A stretch of 38,864 bases of DNA from an uncultured Clostridia bacterium (lineage in GTDB: Bacteria; Bacillota; Clostridia; Oscillospirales; CAG-272). A program made the position numbers and the translations under genes. The first letter of the stretch is position 1. The number at the start of each line of letters is the position of its first letter. The stretch is from positions 1 to 38,864 of the forward strand of contig CANQQT010000017.1 of NCBI GenBank assembly GCA_947626065.1. The letters run 5' to 3'. This document shows positions 1 through 7,696 of the stretch, in pieces. A model generated the notes under the pieces. The model was not told where the DNA came from. It saw nothing but the letters and a program-made list of their open reading frames with translations, and did no database searches.

Positions 1-2925
1 CGGTTTTCCCGTGACGTAGGTAAAACCGGGTTCTACACCGGTGATTGCCCCACTTGCAGAAACCGTAGCAAGGGAGGGAATCCTGCTTTCCCATGTGAAG
101 GTTTGGGAGATTGTACTGGGAGAATAATAGACGGGCTTCAGGTAAAGACGCCCCAAATCCTTTGTCTCGCCGGGGGCAAGGTAAACTGTCGGATTTGTGA
201 CGATCTTCTTCGCGGAGGTATCGTACAGATACACTCCGGTCGGAACGGACGTGAACATCTCCACCTTCCGAAGATCCCACCGGGACGCCGTGTTGCCGGT
301 CGTCGGCCCCACGACGGCGGAGGCTCCGGAAGCCTTGCTTTGGCCCTGTGCCTGAAGGTAATACGACTCGTCGTTGTTGTTCTTCAGCTCATAATAGGCC
401 CCGACGTCATCGATTGTCCATCGGGCGCTGAGAAGAACCTCCGAATCGGTCGGATTTACTGCGTAAACGTCTACGTTGTTCCCCGTGCGGTCAAGCGCCA
501 TGTTGGGGTTGTAATAATGGCGAATGACGTATTTCCCGCCCTTGATATATTGAATGCGCCACATCTGACGAATCATGTCGGTTTCCGTGGAGGTATACCG
601 GCTCTCCTGCGTAACCTTCGTCAGGTTGTCATGGCACCCGTTGGTCGTCAGGTAGCAGTAAGAGTTCCCGTTCATGATATAGTAAATACCGTCAAGGATG
701 CGAACGCACAGCTCCTTCGAGACGGTGGCAATCTCTCCTGTAGAGGGAACGGTGCAGGAAGCGGTAATCACCGTCGTCCCCGCGCGAATGCCTCTCACCG
801 TACCCGAAGAATCCACCGCCGCGACTCCCGGGACGGAGGACGTCCATGTGACCGGAATCCCCGACGGAGAAGTGATCGCCGTCCACTGGATAGAGCCGTC
901 GGCATATACGTTTTCATTTCCGGTGATCTGAATCGTCGGAAGCTCATTTTCAATATATGCGCCGTTTTCAACAATGCGCCACCGCTGGTATGCGCTTCCC
1001 GTATAGGTCGATACGAAAACGTTTCCGGGCGAGGTGGTGGAGGTGCCCGAAGAGCTTCCGTTGGCGGAAGACGGATAGGCGGAGAGCGCCGTTGACATTT
1101 TTGTCCGAGGAATCAGCCGGAATTCGCTGTTTCCGCAACCGACGATAAACCAATGCTGAGCAAGGGAATCGTTGTTGGAATAAATCTGAACGTTGCTTCC
1201 GCTCTCGACGTAGCCGTCAATCTTGTAGATATCAAGAACACGGTTGGTTCCGTTTGAGCTGCACATGGCGCGCAGAACGTACCCGCCGGTTGAGGAGACG
1301 TATTCCAGCTTGAATTTCTGGCCGGAGGAGAGGGAAGAAATCGACGTACTGTACTGATAAACGTTGACGTCGTTGGCGTCGGTGCTGTTGTGAACCGTCA
1401 GGAAGGAACCGCTCCCGACGTTCTGGAAGGAATAGATTCCTCCCGAGAAGAGCGTGTCGGGAAGCGAATATCCGTACCGAACCGTGATCACGGGGCGCTT
1501 GGAGGCGGTGGAAATCTCGGTAGCAAGGAAGACGTTGTAGTCCGGATTGACGTTCGACTCATCCTCATACCGGATCATGTACCCGTAATTGGTTCCGCCC
1601 TGTTTCAGCTTCCACTCCATATCCGCCGTGATATCAAAGGTCATGGTGGAAAGGGAGGAATTGTAAGGGACGGTGGAAAGCAAGCTACCCCCGGACGGTG
1701 CGTTTGCAAAGGTGATAGTCGCGGGATCCCAAGACGAGCCGGCGCGATACATCCGGGCCGTCTTTCCTGTGGTCGTTCCGGACATGAACCGGAAGGTAGC
1801 CTCCGCGCTTTCAATCGGCATACTCGGGTCGATCTCGGGAAGATTGTTGATTTTAACATAGGTTCGGAGAACCTTTCCCGATTTCACCCCGAAGTAAAGA
1901 TTTTTCTCTTCCGAATGGTTGGCGGTGTTGCCTTCCTGAACGTAAGTGTCGGTAATGTTGGAACAGTATTCTCTTGTCGTTATCGAAGGATCCAGGAGAA
2001 GAGGATACACCCGATCGGGAGAAGAAAGCCATTCCTCCTCCGGCGTATAGGTAACGATCCAAACGTCGCCTTCCTGCTTTACCGTAACCTCGATATCGTT
2101 GAGAACCTCGTAAGCGGCGTCGGACATATAAGGAACGCCCACACGGTACTGGAGGGTTCCCGTCTCGTCGACGAAGCTCACGCTTCCGTCGCTCTGAGGA
2201 AGAGCGGACAGGCCGGGAGCGTTCACAAGCATCGAAAAGCTTCTTACGTCTGTCGGGGAAAGAATGTATACGTCCTCTTCTACCTTGTTTTGGAAAACGG
2301 AATATTCAACCGCAATCTCAGGGGAGGAGGAGAAGGGGCGGGAATATCTTAAAGCGCCGGAAATACCCGGTACGGCAAGCGCCGATGCGTCGGTTTCTTT
2401 GGCGTTTAAGATTTCGGCGGCCTGAGTGGAGGTTTCCTCCAAAATCTTGCTTATCCCTCCCGCTTTTCCGACTGCAAGAGACCATGAGAAGGAGCGGCCA
2501 TCCTTGAGGAGGGAGACCGTGTTCCGCGTCAGGGCCTTTTCCGCAAAGGACACCTGAAAGTCGGAATTGCTGTTCTTGATTTTCCCGTCCGATAGGCTCA
2601 GAGTATTGTCAACCTCCTGCCACCGGCCGTCTTCGTCAAGATAATGCACGGCTTCCGGATAGGTTACGGCCAAAAAGCTTCCGTCTTTAAGCAAATAATG
2701 CTTTTCAAACTCGCCGCGTCCCGAAATCTCTTCGGCGGCAATTTCGCTGTTGTCGGAAAGATAGGAGGGCACGGGGCCCAGCTCTTCCTCGCCGGAGAGA
2801 AGAGGCGCTCCCGTCTGAGGGTCCGGGCCGTTCGCCGAAACGTAAAACGGGAAGGCCGCGACCGAGAGAAGGACGGCAAGGAACAGACTGAGAAGGGAAA
2901 GTCTTCTTTTCTTTGAAATTTTCAT
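1..2925 (-). CDS. Secreted DNRLRE / ricin-type lectin / Ig-like surface protein, C-terminus outside window
   Basis: This gene is missing from the ORF track because it runs off the window edge; I translated it by hand (975 codons, no stop). It starts with ATG after an AAGGAAG ribosome site. Residues 1-32 are a signal peptide (KKRR, hydrophobic core, cleavage near VSA-NG). About 40-310 is an N-terminal region of the kind that precedes DNRLRE domains in clostridial Rhs/WapA-like proteins. About 315-480 is a DNRLRE-type beta domain. About 495-650 is a ricin-type beta-trefoil with QHW and QRW repeats. About 655-745 is a Big_2-like Ig domain (VTWTSS...VAAVDSSGTV). About 748-900 is a second trefoil (QMWRI, SRWDL), and a second Ig-like domain begins near 910. 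Exported; probably binds glycans. The C-terminus could be a toxin, peptidase or anchor and cannot be judged here. ORFs on the opposite strand (103-1095, 1390-2352) are shadows. Confidence 0.88.
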   Translation of the reverse strand, partial: MKISKKRRLSLLSLFLAVLLSVAAFPFYVSANGPDPQTGAPLLSGEEELGPVPSYLSDNSEIAAEEISGRGEFEKHYLLKDGSFLAVTYPEAVHYLDEDGRWQEVDNTLSLSDGKIKNSNSDFQVSFAEKALTRNTVSLLKDGRSFSWSLAVGKAGGISKILEETSTQAAEILNAKETDASALAVPGISGALRYSRPFSSSPEIAVEYSVFQNKVEEDVYILSPTDVRSFSMLVNAPGLSALPQSDGSVSFVDETGTLQYRVGVPYMSDAAYEVLNDIEVTVKQEGDVWIVTYTPEEEWLSSPDRVYPLLLDPSITTREYCSNITDTYVQEGNTANHSEEKNLYFGVKSGKVLRTYVKINNLPEIDPSMPIESAEATFRFMSGTTTGKTARMYRAGSSWDPATITFANAPSGGSLLSTVPYNSSLSTMTFDITADMEWKLKQGGTNYGYMIRYEDESNVNPDYNVFLATEISTASKRPVITVRYGYSLPDTLFSGGIYSFQNVGSGSFLTVHNSTDANDVNVYQYSTSISSLSSGQKFKLEYVSSTGGYVLRAMCSSNGTNRVLDIYKIDGYVESGSNVQIYSNNDSLAQHWFIVGCGNSEFRLIPRTKMSTALSAYPSSANGSSSGTSTTSPGNVFVSTYTGSAYQRWRIVENGAYIENELPTIQITGNENVYADGSIQWTAITSPSGIPVTWTSSVPGVAAVDSSGTVRGIRAGTTVITASCTVPSTGEIATVSKELCVRILDGIYYIMNGNSYCYLTTNGCHDNLTKVTQESRYTSTETDMIRQMWRIQYIKGGKYVIRHYYNPNMALDRTGNNVDVYAVNPTDSEVLLSARWTIDDVGAYYELKNNNDESYYLQAQGQSKASGASAVVGPTTGNTASRWDLRKVEMFTSVPTGVYLYDTSAKKIVTNPTVYLAPGETKDLGRLYLKPVYYSPSTISQTFTWESRIPSLATVSASGAITGVEPGFTYVTGKP

Positions 2926-2959
2926 TGCTGTGCTTCCTTTCTTTGACGTTATGGCCCAT

Positions 2960-3091
2960 TCAATGGGCCTTGCGCTTTTTTCCTTTTGTGCGTGCCGTCC
3001 GGGGATCCGAATCAGCACGCAAGCGGAACAAATTTAGGAAAAAAGGGCCAAAAAGGAAGGAAAACAGCGGGAAAGACGCCGGCCACCGCAT
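2960..3091 (-). CDS. 43-aa leader-like small protein (RADSD family, copy A)
   Basis: This ORF is too short for the track. It begins with ATG four bases after a near-perfect AAAGGAGG ribosome site and ends 34 bp before the start of the large secreted protein. The peptide is MRWPASFPLF... with a Phe/Leu-rich hydrophobic stretch (about residues 5-22), the motif RADSDPRTAR and a basic tail (KGKKRKAH). A homologous ORF sits in the same place upstream of the next secreted-protein gene (3723-3905). From ASF onward, length differences between the copies keep the reading frame, which favours translation. A consensus promoter lies just upstream. Function unknown: a translated leader, a small membrane protein, or part of a dispersed repeat that happens to stay open. 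Confidence 0.55.
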   Translation of the reverse strand: MRWPASFPLFSFLFGPFFLNLFRLRADSDPRTARTKGKKRKAH

Positions 3092-3095
3092 AACG
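2975..3095 (-). repeat. Dispersed repeat R1, copy A (second copy about 3795-3915)
   Basis: About 120 bp here align with about 3795-3915, roughly three quarters identical by eye. The shared core on the minus strand includes gattcggat.cccggacgg.acgc and gcggtggcc.gcgtctttc. Both copies begin at a ribosome site and end shortly before a secreted-protein gene. The repeat encodes the RADSD short ORFs. Confidence 0.7.
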
Positions 3096-3136
3096 CCTCC
3101 TTTCTCACGGTGGAAAAAAGTTTTTATCTATAAATT

Positions 3137-3165
3137 ATTGTATCACATGGGAAATCATTTGTCAA
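3137..3165 (-). promoter_or_regulatory. Sigma-A-type promoter for the RADSD leader and large secreted protein
   Basis: On the minus strand, TTGACA (3165-3160), a 17-bp spacer and TACAAT (3142-3137). It faces copy A of the short leader ORF and the 1-2925 gene. Confidence 0.7.
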
Positions 3166-3283
3166 TAGTATCAAACGTAAAATTTAAATATTTTACAGAA
3201 AGAGGGAAAAATTGGACGATTTTTTCCGGGGCCGATCCACCGGTCGGGGATTTGTCCCAAAAGCGCTTTTCTCAAAGCAGAAA

Positions 3284-3316
3284 CCGGTCGGGGCCCTTTT
3301 AAGGAGCTCCGACCGG
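3284..3316 (-). terminator. Hairpin terminator after the small secreted protein
   Basis: The stem CCGGTCGG/CCGACCGG, with extra pairing inside, lies 30 bp after the stop of the 3346-3726 gene. On the minus strand it is followed by TTTCTGCTTT; on the plus strand by ACGTTTTT. It may work in both directions. The rest of spacer 3092-3345 holds only the promoter and AT-rich sequence. Confidence 0.55.
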
Positions 3317-3345
3317 ACGTTTTTATCGGGTTGTTGCCTACGAGA

Positions 3346-3726
3346 TTACTCAGGCAATTCAAAAGTCATATCTTTCCAAAGATCGCCCCGAAAGCTCCAT
3401 TTGATTGTCACAGAACGACCGTCTTGGATGATTTCGTACTTGCCATCCGCGAACGGACAGTACCCATCGTCACCGCCGGTTAAATCGCCCAAATAGATCG
3501 GTTTGTCATCATCCTTTTGATAATACACATCTTCGCCACTTCCCATCAACCAGCCCCATTCCTTGATGATCAGCTTCTCGGACTCATCCTGTAAAGGGAT
3601 ATAAAGATCCTCCAAATATTCCCGCTCAAAAAAATCTCCTTCGGAATCGCATCCGCGAAAGGCGGGAATGACCAAGAAACAGCACAGCAACAAAGCGATG
3701 ACGGGGTTCACAATGATGTTATTCAT
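3346..3726 (-). CDS. Small exported hypothetical protein (126 aa)
   Basis: I do not recognise the family. Residues 1-26 form a signal peptide or membrane anchor (NPVIALLLCCFLVIPAFRGC); the Cys near residue 26 follows FRG, which is not a classical lipobox. The mature part is acidic and beta-rich, with a GGDDGYCPFADGKYEIIQDG segment and a WSFRGDLWKDMTFELPE end, which looks like a small beta-sandwich or lipocalin-like fold. Its ATG overlaps the stop of the upstream short ORF in an ATGA arrangement, so the two are probably translationally coupled. It is terminated by the hairpin at 3284-3316. Confidence 0.7.
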   Translation of the reverse strand: MNNIIVNPVIALLLCCFLVIPAFRGCDSEGDFFEREYLEDLYIPLQDESEKLIIKEWGWLMGSGEDVYYQKDDDKPIYLGDLTGGDDGYCPFADGKYEIIQDGRSVTIKWSFRGDLWKDMTFELPE

Positions 3727-3905
3727 TTTGTATCCTTTCCCAGAGAAAATCTGTAAACGCTTTCTTTCTTCATTGTCGTTTGCTGTTCGATAAGTTTTTC
3801 ACGTTTTTCGTTTGCGCGTACCGTCCGGGAATCCGAATCCGCACGAAAGCAAGACAAATTCAGAAAAAGGGCAAATGAGGAAAAGCCGAGGAAAGACGCG
3901 GCCAC
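3723..3905 (-). CDS. 60-aa leader-like small protein (RADSD family, copy B), coupled to next gene
   Basis: The track gives a longer ORF from 4106, but the promoter at 3943-3971 places the transcript start near 3936, inside that ORF. The well-placed start is GTG at 3905, seven bases after GGAGGG. The product has a hydrophobic N-terminus (AASFLGFSSFALFLNLSCF), then RADSDSRTVR, then a charged tail ending ...FSLGKDTK. It is homologous to copy A (2960-3091), which has RADSDPRTAR at the same relative position. Its TGA overlaps the ATG of the downstream secreted protein by four bases (ATGA). Function unknown; the coupling suggests it helps set translation of the next gene. Confidence 0.55.
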   Translation of the reverse strand: MAASFLGFSSFALFLNLSCFRADSDSRTVRANEKREKLIEQQTTMKKESVYRFSLGKDTK

Positions 3906-3915
3906 CGCGTAACCC
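3795..3915 (-). repeat. Dispersed repeat R1, copy B
   Basis: Partner of copy A at 2975-3095. It differs by a one-base indel just before the shared ASF codons, so copy A can use ATG while copy B must use an in-frame GTG. Further indels between the copies sum to multiples of three. Confidence 0.7.
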
Positions 3916-3942
3916 TCCGTTCTGCTGTTGACGTTTGATTTT

Positions 3943-3971
3943 ATTATAGCGGGTACATTATCGCCATTCAA
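3943..3971 (-). promoter_or_regulatory. Sigma-A-type promoter for RADSD copy B and the small secreted protein
   Basis: On the minus strand, TTGAAT (3971-3966), a 17-bp spacer and TATAAT (3948-3943). It sits about 40 bp before the GTG start at 3905 and decides against the longer track ORF. Confidence 0.65.
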
Positions 3972-4021
3972 GCACAATTTATTGACTTGCGATGAATTTT
4001 CTTTGAATTTTAAGTGCCGAA

Positions 4022-4102
4022 TCGACCGTCGCCGCGCTTTTTTGCCCTTTTCCCGCTTCGAGAACGATGGCGCCACACCTTTTAACAAAGCCTTGTTATT
4101 TT
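4022..4102. repeat. Dispersed repeat R2, copy 1 (partner at about 9623-9707)
   Basis: About 80 bp resemble 9623-9707: gaccgt.g.cgcg, ttttgcc.tttcccg, cgA.AACGAT, and ccacaccttttA. Identity is about three quarters by eye. In this copy the TATAAT present in the partner has become a non-promoter sequence (gatggcgcc). No coding capacity is evident. Confidence 0.55.
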
Positions 4103-4188
4103 CCAAGCGTTTTTATTCTCTTACGTCCTTGTCCAAAATTTCGCGTGGCCTTGACCCCGTCGCCGTCATCCTTTGCGCTCTTCAAAAA

Positions 4189-4283
4189 AGGAGCGTTTAC
4201 GCGTGGTTTTTGCGCGTAAACGCTTTTTTATGCTTTTTTGCGTTTTTTACGCTTTTTTACGCGTGTAAACGCTTTTTTACGCC
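4189..4283 (-). terminator. Bidirectional terminator hairpin within an acgctttttt array
   Basis: The stem agcgtttacgcg/cgcgtaaacgct is followed by a T-run on either strand (cctttttt on minus, tttttt on plus). It lies directly after the stop of the SEL1 gene at 4277. The same stretch contains about six imperfect copies of a roughly 10-bp unit, acgctttttt. Nothing else was seen in 3972-4276 apart from repeat R2. Confidence 0.6.
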
Positions 4284-6160
4284 TTATTCAGCACGGATTT
4301 ATACTTTGAAATCGGCAAGGAGGTTTCCGTTTCGTTTTTCTCAAACACACGGACGACACGGGTTTGCACATCCCCGTCGGGGGAAGGAACGACGACCTCG
4401 TCGCCGACCTTTATGTCGGGGAGATTGCAGAGGTAATCGTAACGCTTGCCGCCTTCCGAAAACATTACCGAGGCAAAGCGATACGTTTTCCCGGCGCTTG
4501 GGGAGGGGATTTTTAAAGCGAAATCCGCGCAGAGATGCATGACGCGTTCCCCGTAAAAATAATAATCGGAATCGGTGGCTTCGTCAAAGACGATCACCGC
4601 CTCGTCGCCGTCAAAGAGCTTCCCGCCTATCGCGAAGCGCTCAATTTTCGCTGTTTTTACGGTAATACGATCCATATAACCGCAGAAATGCGCCTCCGGA
4701 ATCGTGACAAAGAAGCGCGAAGGATAAAATTCTCCCTTCAAGGGCAGAATGCGGAAGCACAGACTATACTGCCCGTTTTTCAGCCGTTTTATCTTCGCTT
4801 CCACTCTTCTATTCAGATCCAGTGCGCTTGAAATCAGAGGCAATGCGGACCATCCATAGACCGTATGACGCGGTTTTCTATAGCTTGTCTGCGGTAAAAC
4901 CTCTTCAATCGCTTTCGCGATTCCGTCGGCGACCGCCGAATCTCCGTACCGGTCGCAATCGCGCATACGCTGTTTTATCGCAAACTCCGCCTGTAGGTAA
5001 TACCAGTAGGCGTCGTCCGCATCGCCTCCGTCGAGGCGCAAATGGCCCATGCGGAGAGCGATGTCCGCGAACTTGCCGTCTGTCCGGCCCTCCTGAATAA
5101 AGCGGAGATTTTCATAATACAGCTCCCTGGCGAGCCCCGCGGCAATCCGGGCGTTCTTTTTCACCCAGTAACCGTGGCGATACATATCGGACAGCTTGTA
5201 ACGTGATTCGTAAACGCCGCCCGCCGCGCCGATGTTATAGTAATAGAAGGCTTTTTCGTAATCGGGCTTCCCGTCGGCGCATCTGCCGTAATAGAAGAGA
5301 TAGCCGAGCGTGTTGGCAAGGAAGGGGCTTTCGTCAACCTCCATCAGCTTCAGAAGCAGATCGCGCGAGCCGCACCAGTCGCACGCATACGCGCGGTTGC
5401 CGCCGTAAAGGGAATACGCTTTCGCATAAAGCGCCGTCGTATTGCCTTTTTCGCACAGCTCCTCAACGTACTTCACCCACAAAGCGACCTCGGCATCGGT
5501 CGCCGCTTTCAGCATATCGTCGTTATCAAACGCCTTGATATAACGCTCCTTGACGCCGTCGTCATAATCCCGCTGAGGCACCGACAGCGAAAGCATTTTA
5601 AGCGTATTCTCGGTCCGCTTGATGAGCTTGTCAATCTCCGCCCCATCGGTATCGTTCCAGCCGCGCCAAATAAGCGCCGTAAAATCGCCGAGGAGCAGCT
5701 GCCCCTTCTGCGGGAGAAAACGATAGCCGTCCACAGACTCGAGGGGGAGATCCTCCTCCAAATTAAAGACGGTACCGAAAAGCGCCCGGACAGGCTCCAC
5801 CCATTCCTTTTTCGCGGCGGCGAAGCCGCGTTCTTTACACTTATACATCGCGGCGAGCAAATCCTCGCCGGTCATTACGACGGGTTCCTCACAGCGCAGA
5901 CGGCAATACGGATACAGGTCGCCGAAAAGATCGGAAAACGAGGTCTCGTATCTCAACAGCTTCCGCAAAGTGTCCCTGTCCGTCGTCACACTCGGGTAGT
6001 GATCCACCTTTTCGGGATCGAGCCGGATGAGCTCCTCTTCATATTCGTCATCGCAATCGGCGCAAACGAGCTTCCCTTTTTCTGTTCTCAGAACGATATA
6101 ATAATCGTATTTGCCTCTTTTGCCGTGTCCGACGACGTCTCCGGGAACGATTGGTTTCAT
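4277..6160 (-). CDS. SEL1-repeat (TPR-like) protein, 627 aa
   Basis: I chose ATG 6160 (MKPIVPGDVVGHG) instead of the track start at 6214: an AAGGATGG site precedes it, and the N-terminal extension is not convincing. The N-terminal 90 residues are a small beta domain (GDVVGHGKRGKYDYYIVL). The middle (about 200-400) carries SEL1/TPR-type helical repeats (ALYAKAYSLYGG, ANTLGYLFYYGRC..DYEKAFYYYNIGAAGG, YKLSDMYRHGYWVKKN). The C-terminal 45 residues (IKVGDEVVVPSPDGDVQTRVV..) form a module often found at the end of Firmicutes proteins of unknown role. No signal peptide, so cytoplasmic. SEL1 repeats usually act as protein-interaction scaffolds; the partner is unknown. A good promoter lies at 6229-6257. 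Confidence 0.85.
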   Translation of the reverse strand: MKPIVPGDVVGHGKRGKYDYYIVLRTEKGKLVCADCDDEYEEELIRLDPEKVDHYPSVTTDRDTLRKLLRYETSFSDLFGDLYPYCRLRCEEPVVMTGEDLLAAMYKCKERGFAAAKKEWVEPVRALFGTVFNLEEDLPLESVDGYRFLPQKGQLLLGDFTALIWRGWNDTDGAEIDKLIKRTENTLKMLSLSVPQRDYDDGVKERYIKAFDNDDMLKAATDAEVALWVKYVEELCEKGNTTALYAKAYSLYGGNRAYACDWCGSRDLLLKLMEVDESPFLANTLGYLFYYGRCADGKPDYEKAFYYYNIGAAGGVYESRYKLSDMYRHGYWVKKNARIAAGLARELYYENLRFIQEGRTDGKFADIALRMGHLRLDGGDADDAYWYYLQAEFAIKQRMRDCDRYGDSAVADGIAKAIEEVLPQTSYRKPRHTVYGWSALPLISSALDLNRRVEAKIKRLKNGQYSLCFRILPLKGEFYPSRFFVTIPEAHFCGYMDRITVKTAKIERFAIGGKLFDGDEAVIVFDEATDSDYYFYGERVMHLCADFALKIPSPSAGKTYRFASVMFSEGGKRYDYLCNLPDIKVGDEVVVPSPDGDVQTRVVRVFEKNETETSLPISKYKSVLNKA

Positions 6161-6228
6161 GTGTAATACCATCCTTGTTTGATTGGCGTTGATGAAAAGT
6201 AAAAGAAAAAGCACAGCGGTGCAACATT

Positions 6229-6257
6229 ATTATATCCCTAACGGAAGAAGAAGTCAA
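6229..6257 (-). promoter_or_regulatory. Sigma-A-type promoter for the 627-aa SEL1 protein
   Basis: On the minus strand, TTGACT (6257-6252), a 17-bp spacer and TATAAT (6234-6229), about 65 bp before ATG 6160. Confidence 0.7.
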
Positions 6258-6302
6258 CCGTTTTCGACAGATTTTTGAGAATTTCGCCCACGCTCGCCTC
6301 GT

Positions 6303-7103
6303 TTACCGCTCCCAGCTGATGCAATTCAGACAGCCGCCTTCCTTTGCGATTTCGTTCAGCATAACCGGCACGACCGGCTTTGAAAACAGTTCGGTCGCTC
6401 TTTTGACGGCGGTTTCGTCCTCCAGCGCGCCGAAAATCGGAAGAAACACGGCCTTTTCCGTTTCCAGAAAATTGAGATAACAGCCGACGGCGCTGTCCTT
6501 TGGGGAGGGAAAGTAGGGGAAATCGAGGGCTTCGATCCCGTTTGCGTGCAGTATCCGTGCGATTTTCTGCTCCAGCCCGTTTTGATAGGGCGTGTCGTTG
6601 CCGAGCGCCGTGTGCTCGTCCAAGAACCGCACCATTCCGTCGGCGTGACCCGTCCAATCGGACGGGAGCGACGGAATAATAATCACCCGCGCCTCTAAAA
6701 GCGATTCGAGCACCCCGACGAGCGCGGAGCGGGAAACGTCCGGATTTTCCGAAAAAATGCGGTCGCTGATGACGGCGGTTTCCCGCGAGGGAGAGAATAC
6801 TACGTTTCCGCCGTCCAGATTGATATCGGAATAAACGAGATTTTCCACGGAAAAATGCGGGGCGATATCGCGCCGAAAATCCGTGCGAAGCTCCGGCGCG
6901 TCTGCAAGATACCCCGGCTCATAACGAAACGATACGAATTTGCCGGATTTGGTGCGCACCGGCATAAAATCCCGCAGCCAGATATCTTTTGTGCTGTCGA
7001 GCAGACGGTATGCAACACTCTGTGAGTCCAGCGCGTCAAACAACCGTTTTGCCGCCGGAGCGTAGGCGGGGGTGGAGAGTAAGAGAGAGGAAAAATAGAG
7101 CAT
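6303..7103 (-). CDS. Agmatine deiminase / peptidyl-arginine deiminase (PAD_porph) family protein, 266 aa
   Basis: The family hydrolyses guanidino groups (agmatine to N-carbamoylputrescine, or arginine side chains to citrulline) through a Cys nucleophile. The order of motifs fits: WLRDFMPV at 42-49 (family WxRDxGP), NLDGGNVVF at 96-103, TGHADGMVRF at 151-160 with the catalytic His and Asp, and GGCLNCISW at 257-264 with the candidate nucleophile Cys261. At about 266 residues it is shorter than typical agmatine deiminases (about 340-370), and the usual GG..HC motif reads GG..NC. The substrate is therefore uncertain. It starts 5 bp after the stop of the glycosylase gene without a clear ribosome site, so it probably depends on translational coupling. 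Confidence 0.8.
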   Translation of the reverse strand: MLYFSSLLLSTPAYAPAAKRLFDALDSQSVAYRLLDSTKDIWLRDFMPVRTKSGKFVSFRYEPGYLADAPELRTDFRRDIAPHFSVENLVYSDINLDGGNVVFSPSRETAVISDRIFSENPDVSRSALVGVLESLLEARVIIIPSLPSDWTGHADGMVRFLDEHTALGNDTPYQNGLEQKIARILHANGIEALDFPYFPSPKDSAVGCYLNFLETEKAVFLPIFGALEDETAVKRATELFSKPVVPVMLNEIAKEGGCLNCISWER

Positions 7104-7108
7104 ATTAT

Positions 7109-7651
7109 TTAATTAACAATTACAAAGCGAAGTTCTTTTTTATCGCTGATATTTTTCCTTTGAAGGGAGAAAATTTTCAATGGTTCTTCCCCGTCTATCA
7201 AGTATAAATGGGATTCCGTATCCAGCGAATGCTGACCGTGGCAGTTGCAATATTCCGGTTTGCTTTTATATAAACATAAAGTATGTGCTATCTTATCGGG
7301 GCATAGAAAATCGCCGCTTTCGGTTTTTATTGCTTTGATAAGGACATTGTCCGAAAATTGTTCGTTCGTTACCGACAGAAGCAACTGCCCACCGTAAATG
7401 CACCACGTGCCCGGCTGGTCAAACAGGGCCGCCGAAACGAGATGTTTTTTCAGAGAGTACTCCTGCGTTTTATCCGCCCCATAACATATTTTTTTACCCG
7501 TCACATCCTTTTCATCATGATAGTATGCTTCGGTAGCAACGATTTGGAATTTTTGGCCGCCTTTTCTGCAAATATACTTGCCCAGCAGATCTTTTGCGAC
7601 CTCTTTTGCCTCCCTTGTAAAAAAGTTCTTGTCGTTTAAGCTCTTACTCAT
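7109..7651 (-). CDS. DNA-3-methyladenine glycosylase (AAG/MPG family), divergent
   Basis: The family flips out and excises alkylated purines in base-excision repair. N-terminal features match: LNDKNFFTREAKEVAKDLLGKYI, then the active-site segment VATEAYYHDEKD, whose Glu corresponds to the catalytic Glu of the TEAY motif. Next comes QPGTWCIYGGQLLLSV, equivalent to the family's RGTAYVYxxYG strand. At 180 residues it is close to the usual 190-210. ATG is nine bases after AAAGGAG. It lies in a run of minus-strand genes with 5-45 bp gaps. Sequence divergence (for example no canonical VCxxR region that I can see) leaves activity unproven. Confidence 0.78.
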   Translation of the reverse strand: MSKSLNDKNFFTREAKEVAKDLLGKYICRKGGQKFQIVATEAYYHDEKDVTGKKICYGADKTQEYSLKKHLVSAALFDQPGTWCIYGGQLLLSVTNEQFSDNVLIKAIKTESGDFLCPDKIAHTLCLYKSKPEYCNCHGQHSLDTESHLYLIDGEEPLKIFSLQRKNISDKKELRFVIVN

Positions 7652-7696
7652 TTTTCATTTCTCCTTTGTTTTTTAATTTTATTCAGAAAAATCATC

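Noticed and set aside
103-2352. Plus-strand ORFs 103-1095 (330 aa) and 1390-2352 (320 aa)
   Set aside because: Antisense shadows of the minus-strand secreted protein, whose translation shows a signal peptide and known domains.
3906-4106. N-terminal extension of the 127-aa ORF 3723-4106
   Set aside because: The promoter at 3943-3971 lies inside it and homology to the other leader begins only at the GTG at 3905.
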